Origin: Chryseobacterium ureilyticum
Lineage (GTDB): Bacteria; Bacteroidota; Bacteroidia; Flavobacteriales; Weeksellaceae
Reading direction: 5' to 3'
Length of the DNA: 64,000 nt
Assembly (NCBI RefSeq): GCF_900156735.1
Contig: NZ_FTOL01000004.1
Span: 372,001-436,000 of the forward strand
Shown here in pieces: positions 9,152 through 17,383 of this stretch. The position numbers and the translations under genes were made by a program. The number at the start of each line of letters is the position of its first letter. The first letter of the stretch is position 1. A model generated the notes under the pieces. The model saw only the letters and a list, made by a program, of their open reading frames with translations, had not been told where the DNA came from and searched no databases.

Positions 9152-9189
9152 GACAATTACCATTATTGATAAATTGGTACATTGTTATA

Positions 9190-9756
9190 TTATTTATTTC
9201 CCAGGACCTTATTGATCGCTAAAGGAAATATTTCATATTCAATATGATGAACTTTCTGAGCTAATGTTTCAGGAGTATCATCTGCTGTTACTTCAAAAGA
9301 TTTCTGAAGAATAGCTTCTCCTTCATCAATCCCTGGTGTTACAAAATGTACTGTTGCGCCACTCTCGGTTTCTTTAGCTTCAATAACTGCGTTATGAACG
9401 TTCATTCCCCACATTCCTTTTCCTCCGAATTTTGGAAGCAATGCGGGATGAATATTGATTATTTTACCATTCCAGTTTTCACAGAATTCAGGTTTTAAAA
9501 TGGATAAAAATCCTGCCAATACGATCAAATCTGTATCTTGTGGAATTACTTTAGCCAATTCGCTGCTGAAATTCTTTCCTCTTGGAATCAGTATGTTTTC
9601 TATATTATGATTTGCGGCTCTTTCCAATCCGAAACATTCTCTGTCAGCAACCACTAAAGATACTTCTGCATTCTGAATTTCTCCAGCTTCAATGGTATCA
9701 ATGATTCTCTGCAGATTGGTTCCTGAACCGGATACAAGCACTACTAATTTCTTCAT
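9190..9756 (-). CDS. purN: Phosphoribosylglycinamide formyltransferase
   Basis: Transfers a formyl group from 10-formyltetrahydrofolate to GAR, step three of purine synthesis. The 188-residue protein starts MKKLVVLVSGSGTNLQRIID, the phosphate-binding start of PurN. The catalytic residues are visible as N101 and H103 in IINIHPALLP and D144 in TPGIDEGEAI. It follows a small membrane protein gene by 17 bases and purM beyond that, so the three are probably co-transcribed. A 158-base leader with repeats separates it from purH. Confidence 0.96.
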   Translation of the reverse strand: MKKLVVLVSGSGTNLQRIIDTIEAGEIQNAEVSLVVADRECFGLERAANHNIENILIPRGKNFSSELAKVIPQDTDLIVLAGFLSILKPEFCENWNGKIINIHPALLPKFGGKGMWGMNVHNAVIEAKETESGATVHFVTPGIDEGEAILQKSFEVTADDTPETLAQKVHHIEYEIFPLAINKVLGNK

Positions 9757-9773
9757 ATACTTTTTAAATACAT

Positions 9774-10217
9774 CTACAGTTTCCTGTCTGATCTATTCGA
9801 TTTATTTATTATTATCTGATGTGTTCCATCCAATCTTTCTATCTCTTCTACATAAAATCTGGGAGTAAAATCATCACATCCTGATTTTGAGTTTATTTCC
9901 AAACGACCTTTCAACCTATAGGTCATATGGTGCTGATCGGTACGGTTATCATAAAAATAATCTTTAAAATCAAAGAAATCAAGACTATTTTCTGATTCAG
10001 GATTGATATCTTTTCCTAATAAAAGGTTATATCGTGGATCACTTACTTTTTTAACTTTTGCATCGTCATTTTCATCTCCGCAGGCATATTGCATGAATGT
10101 GGCTTCAATGGTAATGAGTTCTCCTAAAGATGTTTTATGCCTCCAGCTATAAAATCCCCAATATGCTACTCCGAGAAGTACTATTGCAAAGATCAGGTAG
10201 CGGATGGATTTTTTCAT
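9774..10217 (-). CDS. Membrane-anchored protein of unknown function inside the pur block
   Basis: A 147-residue protein that I do not recognise. It has one N-terminal membrane segment (about residues 5-24, IRYLIFAIVLLGVAYWGFYSW) and then a soluble domain that would face the periplasm. Two isolated cysteines stand out, one in MQYACGDEND and one in KSGCDDFTPRFYVEE; they could form a disulfide. The gene sits 17 bases before purN and 59 bases after purM on the same strand, so it is likely in that operon. A membrane protein has no known place in IMP synthesis, so the link may be only transcriptional. Confidence 0.75.
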   Translation of the reverse strand: MKKSIRYLIFAIVLLGVAYWGFYSWRHKTSLGELITIEATFMQYACGDENDDAKVKKVSDPRYNLLLGKDINPESENSLDFFDFKDYFYDNRTDQHHMTYRLKGRLEINSKSGCDDFTPRFYVEEIERLDGTHQIIINKSNRSDRKL

Positions 10218-10276
10218 TTTTTAATGTAACAATGATTTTAATTGGTACACTGATACATTATTATATTGATAAATTA

Positions 10277-11269
10277 TTACAGTGATAAATTGATTTTCTC
10301 TGCTCCTTCAGTGATCTCTCCAACTTCGTAAGCATCATCTAACAGGTGTAATACTTTTTCAGCATGTTCAGCATCTACAACGATTACCATACCTACTCCC
10401 ATATTGAAAGTTCCGTACATTTCTTCACGGGTAACTCCACCTCTTTTTTCTAATTCAAGCATTACGCTTGGAATTCTAACTTTAGAACCGTCAATAGAAG
10501 CACAAAGTCCTTCAGGGATGATTCTTGGAACGTTTTCATAAAGACCACCTCCAGTGATGTGAGCAATTCCTCCTACTTTTACTTCTTCCAATACTTTATG
10601 AATATCTTTATAGTATAATCTTGTAGGTACTAAAAGGGTTTCGTATAATGGTTTTCCTTCAAACTCTTCTTCGAAGTTTGGGAATACTTTTCTTACTAAA
10701 GAGAATCCGTTTGAGTGGAATCCTGAGCTTGGTAAAGCAATAATTTTATTACCAGCTTTGATATTGGAACCGTCAATGATCTGATCTTTTTCTACGATCC
10801 CTACACAGAATCCTGCAACATCATAGTCACCAGGCTTGTACATTCCCGGCATTTCAGCAGTTTCTCCGCCTATCAATGCGCAATTATTATCCTTACAAGC
10901 TTCTACCATTCCTAAAACGATCTCAGCTGCGATCTCAGAATCAAGCTTTCCACAAGCTAAATAATCAAGGAAAAATAAAGGTTTAGCACCATGACAAAGA
11001 ATATCGTTGGCACACATTGCAAAACAATCTACACCGATAGAGCCATATTTTTTGGTATCTAAAGCTACTTTCAACTTTGTTCCTACTCCATCTGTTCCTG
11101 AAACAAGAACCGGATTTTTGTATCCTCCGATCTCATAGAACGCACCAAAACTTCCCAAATGGTTCAATACATTTGAATTGTGGGTTTCACCGACTGCTTT
11201 TTTGATCTTGTCAACCGTTTTGTATCCTTCTTCTTTGTCTACTCCTGCTGATTTGTAAGTGTTGCTCAT
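10277..11269 (-). CDS. purM: Phosphoribosylformylglycinamidine cyclo-ligase (AIR synthetase)
   Basis: Closes the imidazole ring to give AIR, step five of purine synthesis. The 330-residue protein has the PurM start SAGVDKEEGYKTVDKIKKAV, the ATP-binding VSGTDGVGTKLKVA, GGETAEMPGMY, and ITGGGLYENVPRI near the C-terminus. It is the first pur gene of the block. Upstream lies a 270-base gap holding a strong promoter, a 24-codon ORF and a terminator, all pointing toward purM, so expression could pass through that terminator. The gap nearest purM carries the TCAGATTTCAGA spacer repeat. Confidence 0.97.
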   Translation of the reverse strand: MSNTYKSAGVDKEEGYKTVDKIKKAVGETHNSNVLNHLGSFGAFYEIGGYKNPVLVSGTDGVGTKLKVALDTKKYGSIGVDCFAMCANDILCHGAKPLFFLDYLACGKLDSEIAAEIVLGMVEACKDNNCALIGGETAEMPGMYKPGDYDVAGFCVGIVEKDQIIDGSNIKAGNKIIALPSSGFHSNGFSLVRKVFPNFEEEFEGKPLYETLLVPTRLYYKDIHKVLEEVKVGGIAHITGGGLYENVPRIIPEGLCASIDGSKVRIPSVMLELEKRGGVTREEMYGTFNMGVGMVIVVDAEHAEKVLHLLDDAYEVGEITEGAEKINLSL

Positions 11270-11378
11270 GTCTGCTTAGATTTTTAGATATTAGATTTCA
11301 GATTTCAGATGACTGACTGTCTTAGATCTTCTTATCTTTTAATATTTCAATTTACTTTTTATATTCGATTTAGAAAAC

Positions 11379-11410
11379 AAAAAAGCCGACAATCTTTTCA
11401 GATTATCGGC
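11379..11410 (-). terminator. Terminator or attenuator upstream of purM
   Basis: On the minus strand GCCGATAATC, a TGAAAA loop, then GATTGTCGGC and a T run. The stem is about 10 bp with G-T pairs. It lies directly after the small ORF at 11418-11492 and about 110 bases before purM. It either ends the short unit or the FMN reductase transcript, or attenuates purM. Confidence 0.85.
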
Positions 11411-11417
11411 CGTTATT

Positions 11418-11492
11418 TTATTTCAGAATTTCAGAGCCCACAATTTTCCCTTTATGAGAAAAATATTGTTTATAGGAGGTCTGAATTTTCAT
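11418..11492 (-). CDS. Possible 24-residue small protein or leader peptide
   Basis: ATG at 11492 opens a 24-codon frame (MKIQTSYKQYFSHKGKIVGS, then EILK and stop). It starts about 15 bases after a textbook promoter and stops 8 bases before a strong terminator hairpin. The unit therefore looks like an independent transcript of about 120 bases. The peptide is basic and has no membrane segment. It matches no family I know. Alternatives are a leader peptide controlling purM readthrough, or a small RNA in which the frame is accidental. Confidence 0.4.
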   Translation of the reverse strand: MKIQTSYKQYFSHKGKIVGSEILK

Positions 11493-11506
11493 CTCTTTTC
11501 TTTTTG

Positions 11507-11537
11507 CAAAAATAGTAATTTTAAATGAATATTCAAA
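11507..11537 (-). promoter_or_regulatory. Strong Bacteroidota-type promoter upstream of purM
   Basis: Minus strand TATTTTTGC (-7 element, 11507-11514) with TTTG (11534-11537) exactly 19 bases upstream. Both elements match the TTTG-N19-TAnnTTTG consensus. It fires toward the 24-codon ORF, the terminator and purM. Confidence 0.8.
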
Positions 11538-11539
11538 TT

Positions 11540-12091
11540 CTATTTTTCAAGTATTGTTTCGATAGCTGAAATCTTCTTAATTTTTTCCTTTAATTCACTG
11601 TCTTTCTCTTCGTTAGAAATTTTTTGAGCAGCTTTATCAAAGTTGTCATTAAAGAAAGGAAGAGAGTAAGTCTCTACCACATTTCCACCGTGGAAAGGGA
11701 AACGCTTGGAAGCAGCTTCTAAAACTCCTGCTCCACCTCTACCTCCTGGAGATGTAGACATCAATAGCATTGGTACTTCATTCCAAACAGTTCTGTCTTT
11801 AATTCTTGATACCCAGTCGAACACATTTTTGAATGCTGTAGAGTATGTTCCATTGTGCTCTCCTAAAGAAATCAATAATACATCTGCACCATCAATTTTT
11901 GCTGCAAAATCATGTGCTTCCTGAGGAACTCCACCAGCCAATTCTCTTTCGTGCTTATAGATTGGCATTTCGAAAGGGTTCAAATCGATAACTTCTGCTT
12001 CTGCATTATCAAATAATGTTGATGCATAAGCAACCAACTGTTTGTTCATTGAAACTTCGGAATTACTTCCTGCTATTGCTAAAATTTTCAT
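11540..12091 (-). CDS. NADPH-dependent FMN reductase family protein
   Basis: A 183-residue flavodoxin-fold protein of the NADPH_dep_FMN_red family, probably reducing FMN or quinone-like substrates in the cytoplasm. The N-terminus MKILAIAGSNSEVSMNKQL gives the FMN phosphate-binding loop. LISLGEHNGTYSTAFKNVFDWVSR carries the family's E-x-N-G/S-xx-xx-KN-x-DW pattern, and STSPGGRGGAGVLE the isoalloxazine-contacting loop. It lies 87 bases downstream of a pirin gene on the same strand. A minus-strand TAAATTTG at 12168-12175 could be its own promoter. Pirin plus FMN reductase pairs are often controlled by electrophile or redox stress in other bacteria; that is inference here. Confidence 0.87.
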   Translation of the reverse strand: MKILAIAGSNSEVSMNKQLVAYASTLFDNAEAEVIDLNPFEMPIYKHERELAGGVPQEAHDFAAKIDGADVLLISLGEHNGTYSTAFKNVFDWVSRIKDRTVWNEVPMLLMSTSPGGRGGAGVLEAASKRFPFHGGNVVETYSLPFFNDNFDKAAQKISNEEKDSELKEKIKKISAIETILEK

Positions 12092-12178
12092 ATGTTGTTT
12101 TTTTAGTTATAAGTAATTGTCATTAGCTTTGATGACGATATTTTTTATTTAAAAATTTTTAAGGCTACAAATTTAATT

Positions 12179-12907
12179 TTATTTAAGATAAGATGGTAAT
12201 TCCATTGGTACTTCCATCAATAATATTTCTGTGTCTTCCACAGCTTCGATATTAAAGCTTTGAGTATCCCAGATTCCCAATCCGTCTCTTTCGTTAAGGA
12301 CTCGGTCTCCTACTTTTGCACTTCCTTTTAATACAAATGCGTAAACTCCATTTGCTTTTTTGTTCAACATGTAATTTTTACCATTTCCTTTTTTAAAGTT
12401 GGCTAGATTAAACCATACATCCTGTTGAATCCAAACTCCGTCATCATTTTTATTAGGGGATAAAATCTGCTGAAATCCATTTATTTTTTCACCATCTTTG
12501 ATATTTTTCTGATCGTATCTGGGTTCAAGATTCAATTCTCTAGGAAAAATCCATATCTGTAAGAACTTAGCTTCTTCATCTTTATTTTTATTGTATTCAC
12601 TGTGCATGATTCCGGTTCCTGCACTCATCACCTGGATCTCACCTTTTCTGATCACCGCAGTAGTCCCCATTGAGTCCTTATGTTCCAAATCTCCTTCTAA
12701 AGGAATAGAAATAATTTCCATATCCCTATGCGGATGGTTCCCGAATCCCATTCCCTGAGAAACGGTATCGTCGTTCAGTACTCTCAATACACCAAAATTC
12801 ATTCTATCTCTATTCTGATAGTTTGCAAAACTGAACGTATGGTAAGAGTTTAACCAACCGTGATTGGCATGTCCTCTTGAATCTGCTTTATGATATACCG
12901 TTTTCAT
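12179..12907 (-). CDS. Pirin family protein
   Basis: A 242-residue bicupin of the pirin family. Metal ligands are visible in the N-terminal cupin: GNHPHRDMEII and the later MSAGTGIMHSEYN, which supply the His/Glu set that binds iron. The start MKTVYHKADSRGHANHGWLNSYHTFSFA is typical of YhhW/YhaK-type pirins, some of which have quercetinase activity. The biological role in flavobacteria is not established. The promoter carries nested inverted repeats, suggesting a local repressor. The next gene downstream is an FMN reductase. Confidence 0.92.
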   Translation of the reverse strand: MKTVYHKADSRGHANHGWLNSYHTFSFANYQNRDRMNFGVLRVLNDDTVSQGMGFGNHPHRDMEIISIPLEGDLEHKDSMGTTAVIRKGEIQVMSAGTGIMHSEYNKNKDEEAKFLQIWIFPRELNLEPRYDQKNIKDGEKINGFQQILSPNKNDDGVWIQQDVWFNLANFKKGNGKNYMLNKKANGVYAFVLKGSAKVGDRVLNERDGLGIWDTQSFNIEAVEDTEILLMEVPMELPSYLK

Positions 12908-12918
12908 TTCTACAATTA

Positions 12919-12946
12919 TTTACATTACAAATGTACGCGATGTAAA
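12919..12946 (-). promoter_or_regulatory. Pirin promoter embedded in inverted repeats (candidate operator)
   Basis: Minus-strand TACATTTG (12928-12935) lies about 20 bases before the pirin ATG. It overlaps TACATT-ACA-AATGTA (12921-12935) and sits between TTTACAT (12919-12925) and ATGTAAA (12940-12946), all perfect inverted repeats. A repressor bound here would cover the promoter. Confidence 0.6.
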
Positions 12947-13057
12947 ACTGAAAAAAGATTGATGTAGGTTAAGAAAAAAATAACGATTGAGAAAACTATT
13001 ATATATTCTAAGTTTCCAGCTTCATTGATTCTCCCTAAGCGGATTGTATATTTGAAG

Positions 13058-13093
13058 CCACGAATGCGCGAATTTTTCCTTTATTATTCGTGG
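13058..13093. repeat. REP-like palindrome CCACGAAT...ATTCGTGG
   Basis: Perfect 8-base arms at 13058-13065 and 13086-13093 with an internal GCGCGAAT that partly repeats the arm. It lies in the gap between the pirin gene and the MFS transporter terminator. It resembles short intergenic palindromes dispersed in flavobacterial genomes. Confidence 0.55.
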
Positions 13094-13136
13094 TGAGTAA
13101 TATATACAAGTTTTGGCTAAAGTCAATTATTTGATA

Positions 13137-13170
13137 AACAAAAAAAGTGAAAGCGGACTAAAGCCCGCTT
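13137..13170 (-). terminator. Terminator of the amylase/transporter operon, in a repeat context
   Basis: On the minus strand AAGCGG, GCTTTAGT loop, CCGCTT, then TCACTTTTTTT. It lies about 40 bases past the MFS gene stop. The stem contains GGGCTTTAGTCC, and GGCTAAAGTCAA follows at 13113-13126. Paired GGCTAAAGCC-type motifs are known to me as spacer repeats in Chryseobacterium. Confidence 0.75.
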
Positions 13171-13207
13171 CTATTGAATTGTAGTACTATATTTATAAAG
13201 TTTCTCA

Positions 13208-14590
13208 CTAGAAATGTACTTGTTTGATCTCTTCTTCTATTTCCTTAGGAGTTTCGTCTTCTGATTTAACAAAAATCATGGTTACCAGAGCTCCGATAAG
13301 CATACAAACACCTCCTACAACTACATAATCCATTGCTTGTTTTCCGAAGACTCCACTTACGATAGGACCTCCGAACAATCCATTAATGATCTGCGGAATT
13401 ACAATAAAGAAATTGAATATCCCCATGTAAACGCCCATTTTCTTTTGAGGAATAACCTCAATCAGCATTGCGTAAGGCATTGCCAGAATACTTGCCCAGG
13501 CAAACCCTAATCCTACCATTGAGATCCATAAATGATTAATATCCTTAATGAAATACATCGAAATTAATCCTAATCCTCCACATAACAATGCTAAAGCATG
13601 GGTTTGTTTTTTACCGATCCATTTTGCAATAGGTGTCAGTAGAAAAGCAAATGGAATAGCCCATAAATTATACATTCCAAAAAGTTTACCCGTTAAATCT
13701 CCAGCGTCATTGAATGCTTTTGAATGAGTATCTTCCGGAGACAGCCCCATATGATGTGTTGCCAAAGCACTGGTAGTGAACACCCACATCGTAAATAAGG
13801 CAAACCATGAAAAGAACTGCACAATTCCCAGCTTCTTCATCTGAGCCGGAATGCTTGCAAAGTCTTTAAATATATCTGAAAACCTTGAAGGTTCTTCTGT
13901 TTCTTTATGATCTTCTTCAAATTCTGAAAACTCCTGTGGAGAATACTCTCTGGTTGTAATGATTGTATACAGAATGGATATAAGAAGTAAGATAGCTCCT
14001 ATATAAAAAGAATAGATCACATTATCTGCAACAAAACCCTTTGGGGCAACGTTTAAAATTCCAAGCTGAGTAAGCCAATCTGGTAATTTTGACCCTAATA
14101 CTGCGCCAATCCCAATCAGAATAGTCTGTACTGAGAAACCTACTGTTCCCTGATGTTTTGGTAACATATCTCCTACCAAAGCTCTGAAAGGTTCCATTGC
14201 AACATTCACAGAAGCATCCATCATTGCCAGAAAAATAACCGCTAATAATAGTGCTGATGCTGCAAACATATGAGTAACGGACGCAGCATTAGGAAGTAAA
14301 ACCAATCCTATTGCACAGAGAATGGCACCAATTAAGAAATAAGGTTTTCTTCTTCCTAGCGGGCTCCATGTATTATCTCCCATATGTCCGATGATAGGCT
14401 GAACAATAAGTCCTGTTATAGGTGCCACCAGCCAAAACCATGACAGTTCATGAACCTCTGCTCCAAGGTTAGCGAGAATACGGCTTGCGTTTCCGTTCTG
14501 TAATCCAAATGCCATCTGAATTCCTAAGAAACCCATACTCATATTGATAATCTGAGTAAGTGAAAGTTCCGGTTTTATTTTTTTAGCCAT
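13208..14590 (-). CDS. MFS transporter, SLC45-like, probable maltose/maltodextrin importer
   Basis: A 460-residue inner-membrane protein with 12 predicted membrane segments. The N-terminal ILANLGAEVHELSWFWLVAPITGLIVQPIIGHMGDNTW, followed by GRRKPYFLIGAIL, carries the major facilitator G-x3-D-x-x-GRR-P loop in the form seen in SLC45-type sugar transporters. The gene ends a three-gene operon after a secreted amylase and an NTF2-like protein, separated by only 16 bases. This points to uptake of the maltose or short maltodextrins released in the periplasm. Direct substrate evidence is lacking. Confidence 0.9.
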   Translation of the reverse strand: MAKKIKPELSLTQIINMSMGFLGIQMAFGLQNGNASRILANLGAEVHELSWFWLVAPITGLIVQPIIGHMGDNTWSPLGRRKPYFLIGAILCAIGLVLLPNAASVTHMFAASALLLAVIFLAMMDASVNVAMEPFRALVGDMLPKHQGTVGFSVQTILIGIGAVLGSKLPDWLTQLGILNVAPKGFVADNVIYSFYIGAILLLISILYTIITTREYSPQEFSEFEEDHKETEEPSRFSDIFKDFASIPAQMKKLGIVQFFSWFALFTMWVFTTSALATHHMGLSPEDTHSKAFNDAGDLTGKLFGMYNLWAIPFAFLLTPIAKWIGKKQTHALALLCGGLGLISMYFIKDINHLWISMVGLGFAWASILAMPYAMLIEVIPQKKMGVYMGIFNFFIVIPQIINGLFGGPIVSGVFGKQAMDYVVVGGVCMLIGALVTMIFVKSEDETPKEIEEEIKQVHF

Positions 14591-14606
14591 TGCTGTCTTT
14601 AGGATA

Positions 14607-15128
14607 TTATTTTGTTTTTAACTGTTGGATCAAAACATCTTCCAGCGCGGTTTTTTCACCTACTACTTTATCTACCACATCATTAGGAACAGTCATTGAA
14701 AGAACATATTGTTTTACTTTCCAGCTGCCATTAATCTTCTCTACAACACCTGAACCTCTGCATATTTTCATCTGGGTATCTAATAACTCATCAAACCACG
14801 CCAGTTTTCCGTCTTTACTGAAATGGATATTTCTTTTAAGCGCAGTAAAATTCCAGGTTTTCTTTTTATCAAAGTGTGGTTTTGCCCAGACCATGAATTC
14901 TTTTTTATTCCAGACTTCTGTGGCATCTGTTCCGATAAAGGTAGATTCGTCTGCAAAATAGTTGAAGTAAGTATTATAATCAGCTTTTGCCGCAGCTACA
15001 TTGAAGCCGTCAAGCATAGTGCTGATTTCTGATTTCTCTTTTTCAAATGTTTTGTTTGATTGTGCTGAAATCATTGAAAATCCTAATAGAAACAGGATGA
15101 ATGTATAAGCAGTTATTGTTTTTTTCAT
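14607..15128 (-). CDS. Secreted NTF2-like (SnoaL-type) protein
   Basis: A 173-residue protein with a signal peptide (MKKTITAYTFILFLLGFSMISAQS). The rest has the cone-shaped NTF2-like fold pattern: MLDGFNVAAAKADYNTYFNYFADESTFIGTDATEVWNKKEF, then an RNIHFSKDGKLAWFDELLDTQM strand pair and a C-terminal GSWKVKQYVLSMTVPND. Such DUF4440/SnoaL-like proteins are functionally diverse and no active-site assignment is possible. It sits between the amylase (8 bases) and the sugar transporter (16 bases), so it is certainly co-transcribed and probably periplasmic. Its part in maltodextrin use is unknown. Confidence 0.85.
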   Translation of the reverse strand: MKKTITAYTFILFLLGFSMISAQSNKTFEKEKSEISTMLDGFNVAAAKADYNTYFNYFADESTFIGTDATEVWNKKEFMVWAKPHFDKKKTWNFTALKRNIHFSKDGKLAWFDELLDTQMKICRGSGVVEKINGSWKVKQYVLSMTVPNDVVDKVVGEKTALEDVLIQQLKTK

Positions 15129-15136
15129 AGGTAATA

Positions 15137-16999
15137 TTATTTTTCAAGTTCTATGATAAACGAAGTTTTTGCCGGAATTGTTATATTTTTATGTAATGAT
15201 AATTCTTTTCCTGAAATAAGTTCCTTCCCTTTGGTAAATCCTTTCAAAGATTCTTCAAAATATTTTAAATCCAGTGTCTGATCTTTCACATTATTGTTGA
15301 TGATCACCATCACACTTTCTTTGTCATTATATCTGAAATAGGTAAAAACATCGTCTTTAGGAACAAAGTTTTTAGTTTTTCCGGTATGAATTACGTCTTT
15401 TCCTTTTCTCCAGTTCAGTAATTTCTGAGTAAACTGGAAAAATTCTTTTTGTTTCGGAGTTTGTTCGGATGGGTTGAAAGCATTTTGTTTATCAGACTTC
15501 CAGCCTCCGGGAAAGTCTCTGCGGATATCGGCATCACCTCCTTTTTGTTTATCTCCACGCATTCCTATTTCTGAGCCGTAGTAAATTTGAGGAATTCCTC
15601 GAACTGTTGAAATTAAGGTCAGTCCCATTTTATAAGCATTGGGATCTGCATTGAAGATTTCATTCCATCTTTCAGTATCATGATTTTCAAAGAAAACCAT
15701 CACATTATTGATATCAGGGTAAAGGAAATCGCTGCTAAAAGAGTCATAAAGCTTTATTATTCCTTTATTCCAGTCCTGTTTTTCTTTAAAAGCATTAGGC
15801 ATATCTCCAAACAGCATGAAATCCATCACAGACGGCAGGTTCGAATTGTATCCTGCTGCTTCTCCTGTTTTGGAATTTTTCTGCCAGGCGGAAATCTGTC
15901 CTGCGGTGTACAGCCATGTTTCTCCTACGATATTAAATTTAGGATATTCATCGGTAATTGCCTTTGCCCATTTTGCCATTGCCTCTTTATCGTTATAAGG
16001 ATACGTATCTACACGAAAACCTCCCAATTCGGCATATTCTATCCACCAGATAGCATTTTGGGTTAAATATTTTAACACTAACGGATTCTTCTGATTGATA
16101 TCCGGCATAGTTTTATCAAACCATCCGTCAAGCGCTAATTTTTTATCAATATCTGAAGCATTGGGATCAAATTGCGTTGAAGTTTTATAATTCGATCTTG
16201 TGAAACCATTTTCTCCTTCTTTGAACCAGTGAATCCAGTCTTTTGTAGGTAAATCTTTGATCATCCAGTGAGAAACACCCCAATGATTGGTAACATAGTC
16301 CATCACCAGTTTCATATTTCTTTTATTTAATTCCTGAGAAAGGGTTTTGTAATCTTCGTTGGTGCCGTATCGGGAATCAATTTTATACAGGTCTGTCTGG
16401 GCATAGCCATGGTAAGAATATACCTTTTCATTATCCTCATTTACAGGAGTTAACCATACAGAAGTTGCTCCAAGGTTTTGAATATAGTCAAGATTATTGA
16501 TGATTCCTTTTAAATCTCCGCCATGTCTTCCGTTGGGTAAATTACGATCTGCTTTTTCGGTAAGATCCGGTGTAGAATCATTCTTTTCATCACCATTAGC
16601 GAAACGGTCTGGCATGATTAAATACATCACGTCTTTTGAGGTAAATGATTCACGATCTGCTGAGCCGGAATTTCTCTGTTTCAGCTCATAAGTGTAAGAA
16701 CCAAGAGCTTTATTATCTTTTTTGATATTGATTTGAAATTTCGGAACGCTGATTTCGTTGGTATTGACCGTAATAAAAACATAGTTTGGATTTTCTACCT
16801 TTTGAATGTTTTTTATCTGTATACCATCTGAAAGGGCAATTTCATTATTAGCGATTCCTTTTCCGTAAACAAGAATCTGAAGTTCAGGGTTTTTCATTCC
16901 TTTCCACCAGAAAGCGGGCTCCACTTTTTCTACTATTTTTGCTTGTGAAAAAGCTATCGAAGCAGCTGAAAGTGCAAAAATCATGTATATTTTTCTCAT
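15137..16999 (-). CDS. Secreted GH13 alpha-amylase/neopullulanase-like enzyme (SusA-type)
   Basis: A 620-residue glycoside hydrolase. After a signal peptide (about 1-19) comes an N-terminal beta-sandwich typical of cyclomaltodextrinases (about 20-110), with the catalytic barrel from about 122. The four GH13 regions are visible: DYVTNH (234-239), GGFRVDTY with nucleophile D331, GETW with acid E360, and ENHD with D441. It should cut alpha-1,4-glucans in the periplasm or on the surface. It heads an operon with the NTF2-like protein and the MFS sugar transporter, about 10 kb from the susC-susD operon with which it presumably cooperates. Confidence 0.94.
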   Translation of the reverse strand: MRKIYMIFALSAASIAFSQAKIVEKVEPAFWWKGMKNPELQILVYGKGIANNEIALSDGIQIKNIQKVENPNYVFITVNTNEISVPKFQINIKKDNKALGSYTYELKQRNSGSADRESFTSKDVMYLIMPDRFANGDEKNDSTPDLTEKADRNLPNGRHGGDLKGIINNLDYIQNLGATSVWLTPVNEDNEKVYSYHGYAQTDLYKIDSRYGTNEDYKTLSQELNKRNMKLVMDYVTNHWGVSHWMIKDLPTKDWIHWFKEGENGFTRSNYKTSTQFDPNASDIDKKLALDGWFDKTMPDINQKNPLVLKYLTQNAIWWIEYAELGGFRVDTYPYNDKEAMAKWAKAITDEYPKFNIVGETWLYTAGQISAWQKNSKTGEAAGYNSNLPSVMDFMLFGDMPNAFKEKQDWNKGIIKLYDSFSSDFLYPDINNVMVFFENHDTERWNEIFNADPNAYKMGLTLISTVRGIPQIYYGSEIGMRGDKQKGGDADIRRDFPGGWKSDKQNAFNPSEQTPKQKEFFQFTQKLLNWRKGKDVIHTGKTKNFVPKDDVFTYFRYNDKESVMVIINNNVKDQTLDLKYFEESLKGFTKGKELISGKELSLHKNITIPAKTSFIIELEK

Positions 17000-17383
17000 A
17001 ACTTAGTCTTGATCTTCAATTTAATAATAAGCCGCGCATCATGAAATGTCATTAAGAACACTGCCCATTATTCTAAAAACCAGCAAGTTACATTAAAACA
17101 CACAACAATTTAACTATGAACAACTTAGCAGCAAATTACGATTTTTTTTTTAGACTTATTACAAAATAATTACAGGAAATTTCTTTTATTAATCCATATT
17201 ACAGGATTATTTAGAGTATATCGAAAACAAACTAAAAATCTGCTTATCAATATTACTTTATATGAAATTTTCCGACCTGAGCTTAAATTTTTATTAAATT
17301 TTCATTAAATTAACTATTTAAAACAATTTTCAAACAAAAAAATTACCGTTTCAATCTATTAAATATTTAGTTTTACAGAAAAA
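17000..17383. other. Divergent intergenic region, 384 bases, regulatory
   Basis: This gap separates the minus-strand amylase operon from the plus-strand sterol desaturase, so it must hold both promoters, but no strict TAnnTTTG is found on either strand. It contains AATCC/GGATT (17191-17195, 17204-17208) and two copies of ATTACAGGA. It also has AAACAATTTAAC-like and TTAAAACAATT stretches that weakly resemble one arm of the perfect palindrome upstream of susC. No ORF longer than about 20 codons looks real. Confidence 0.5.
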
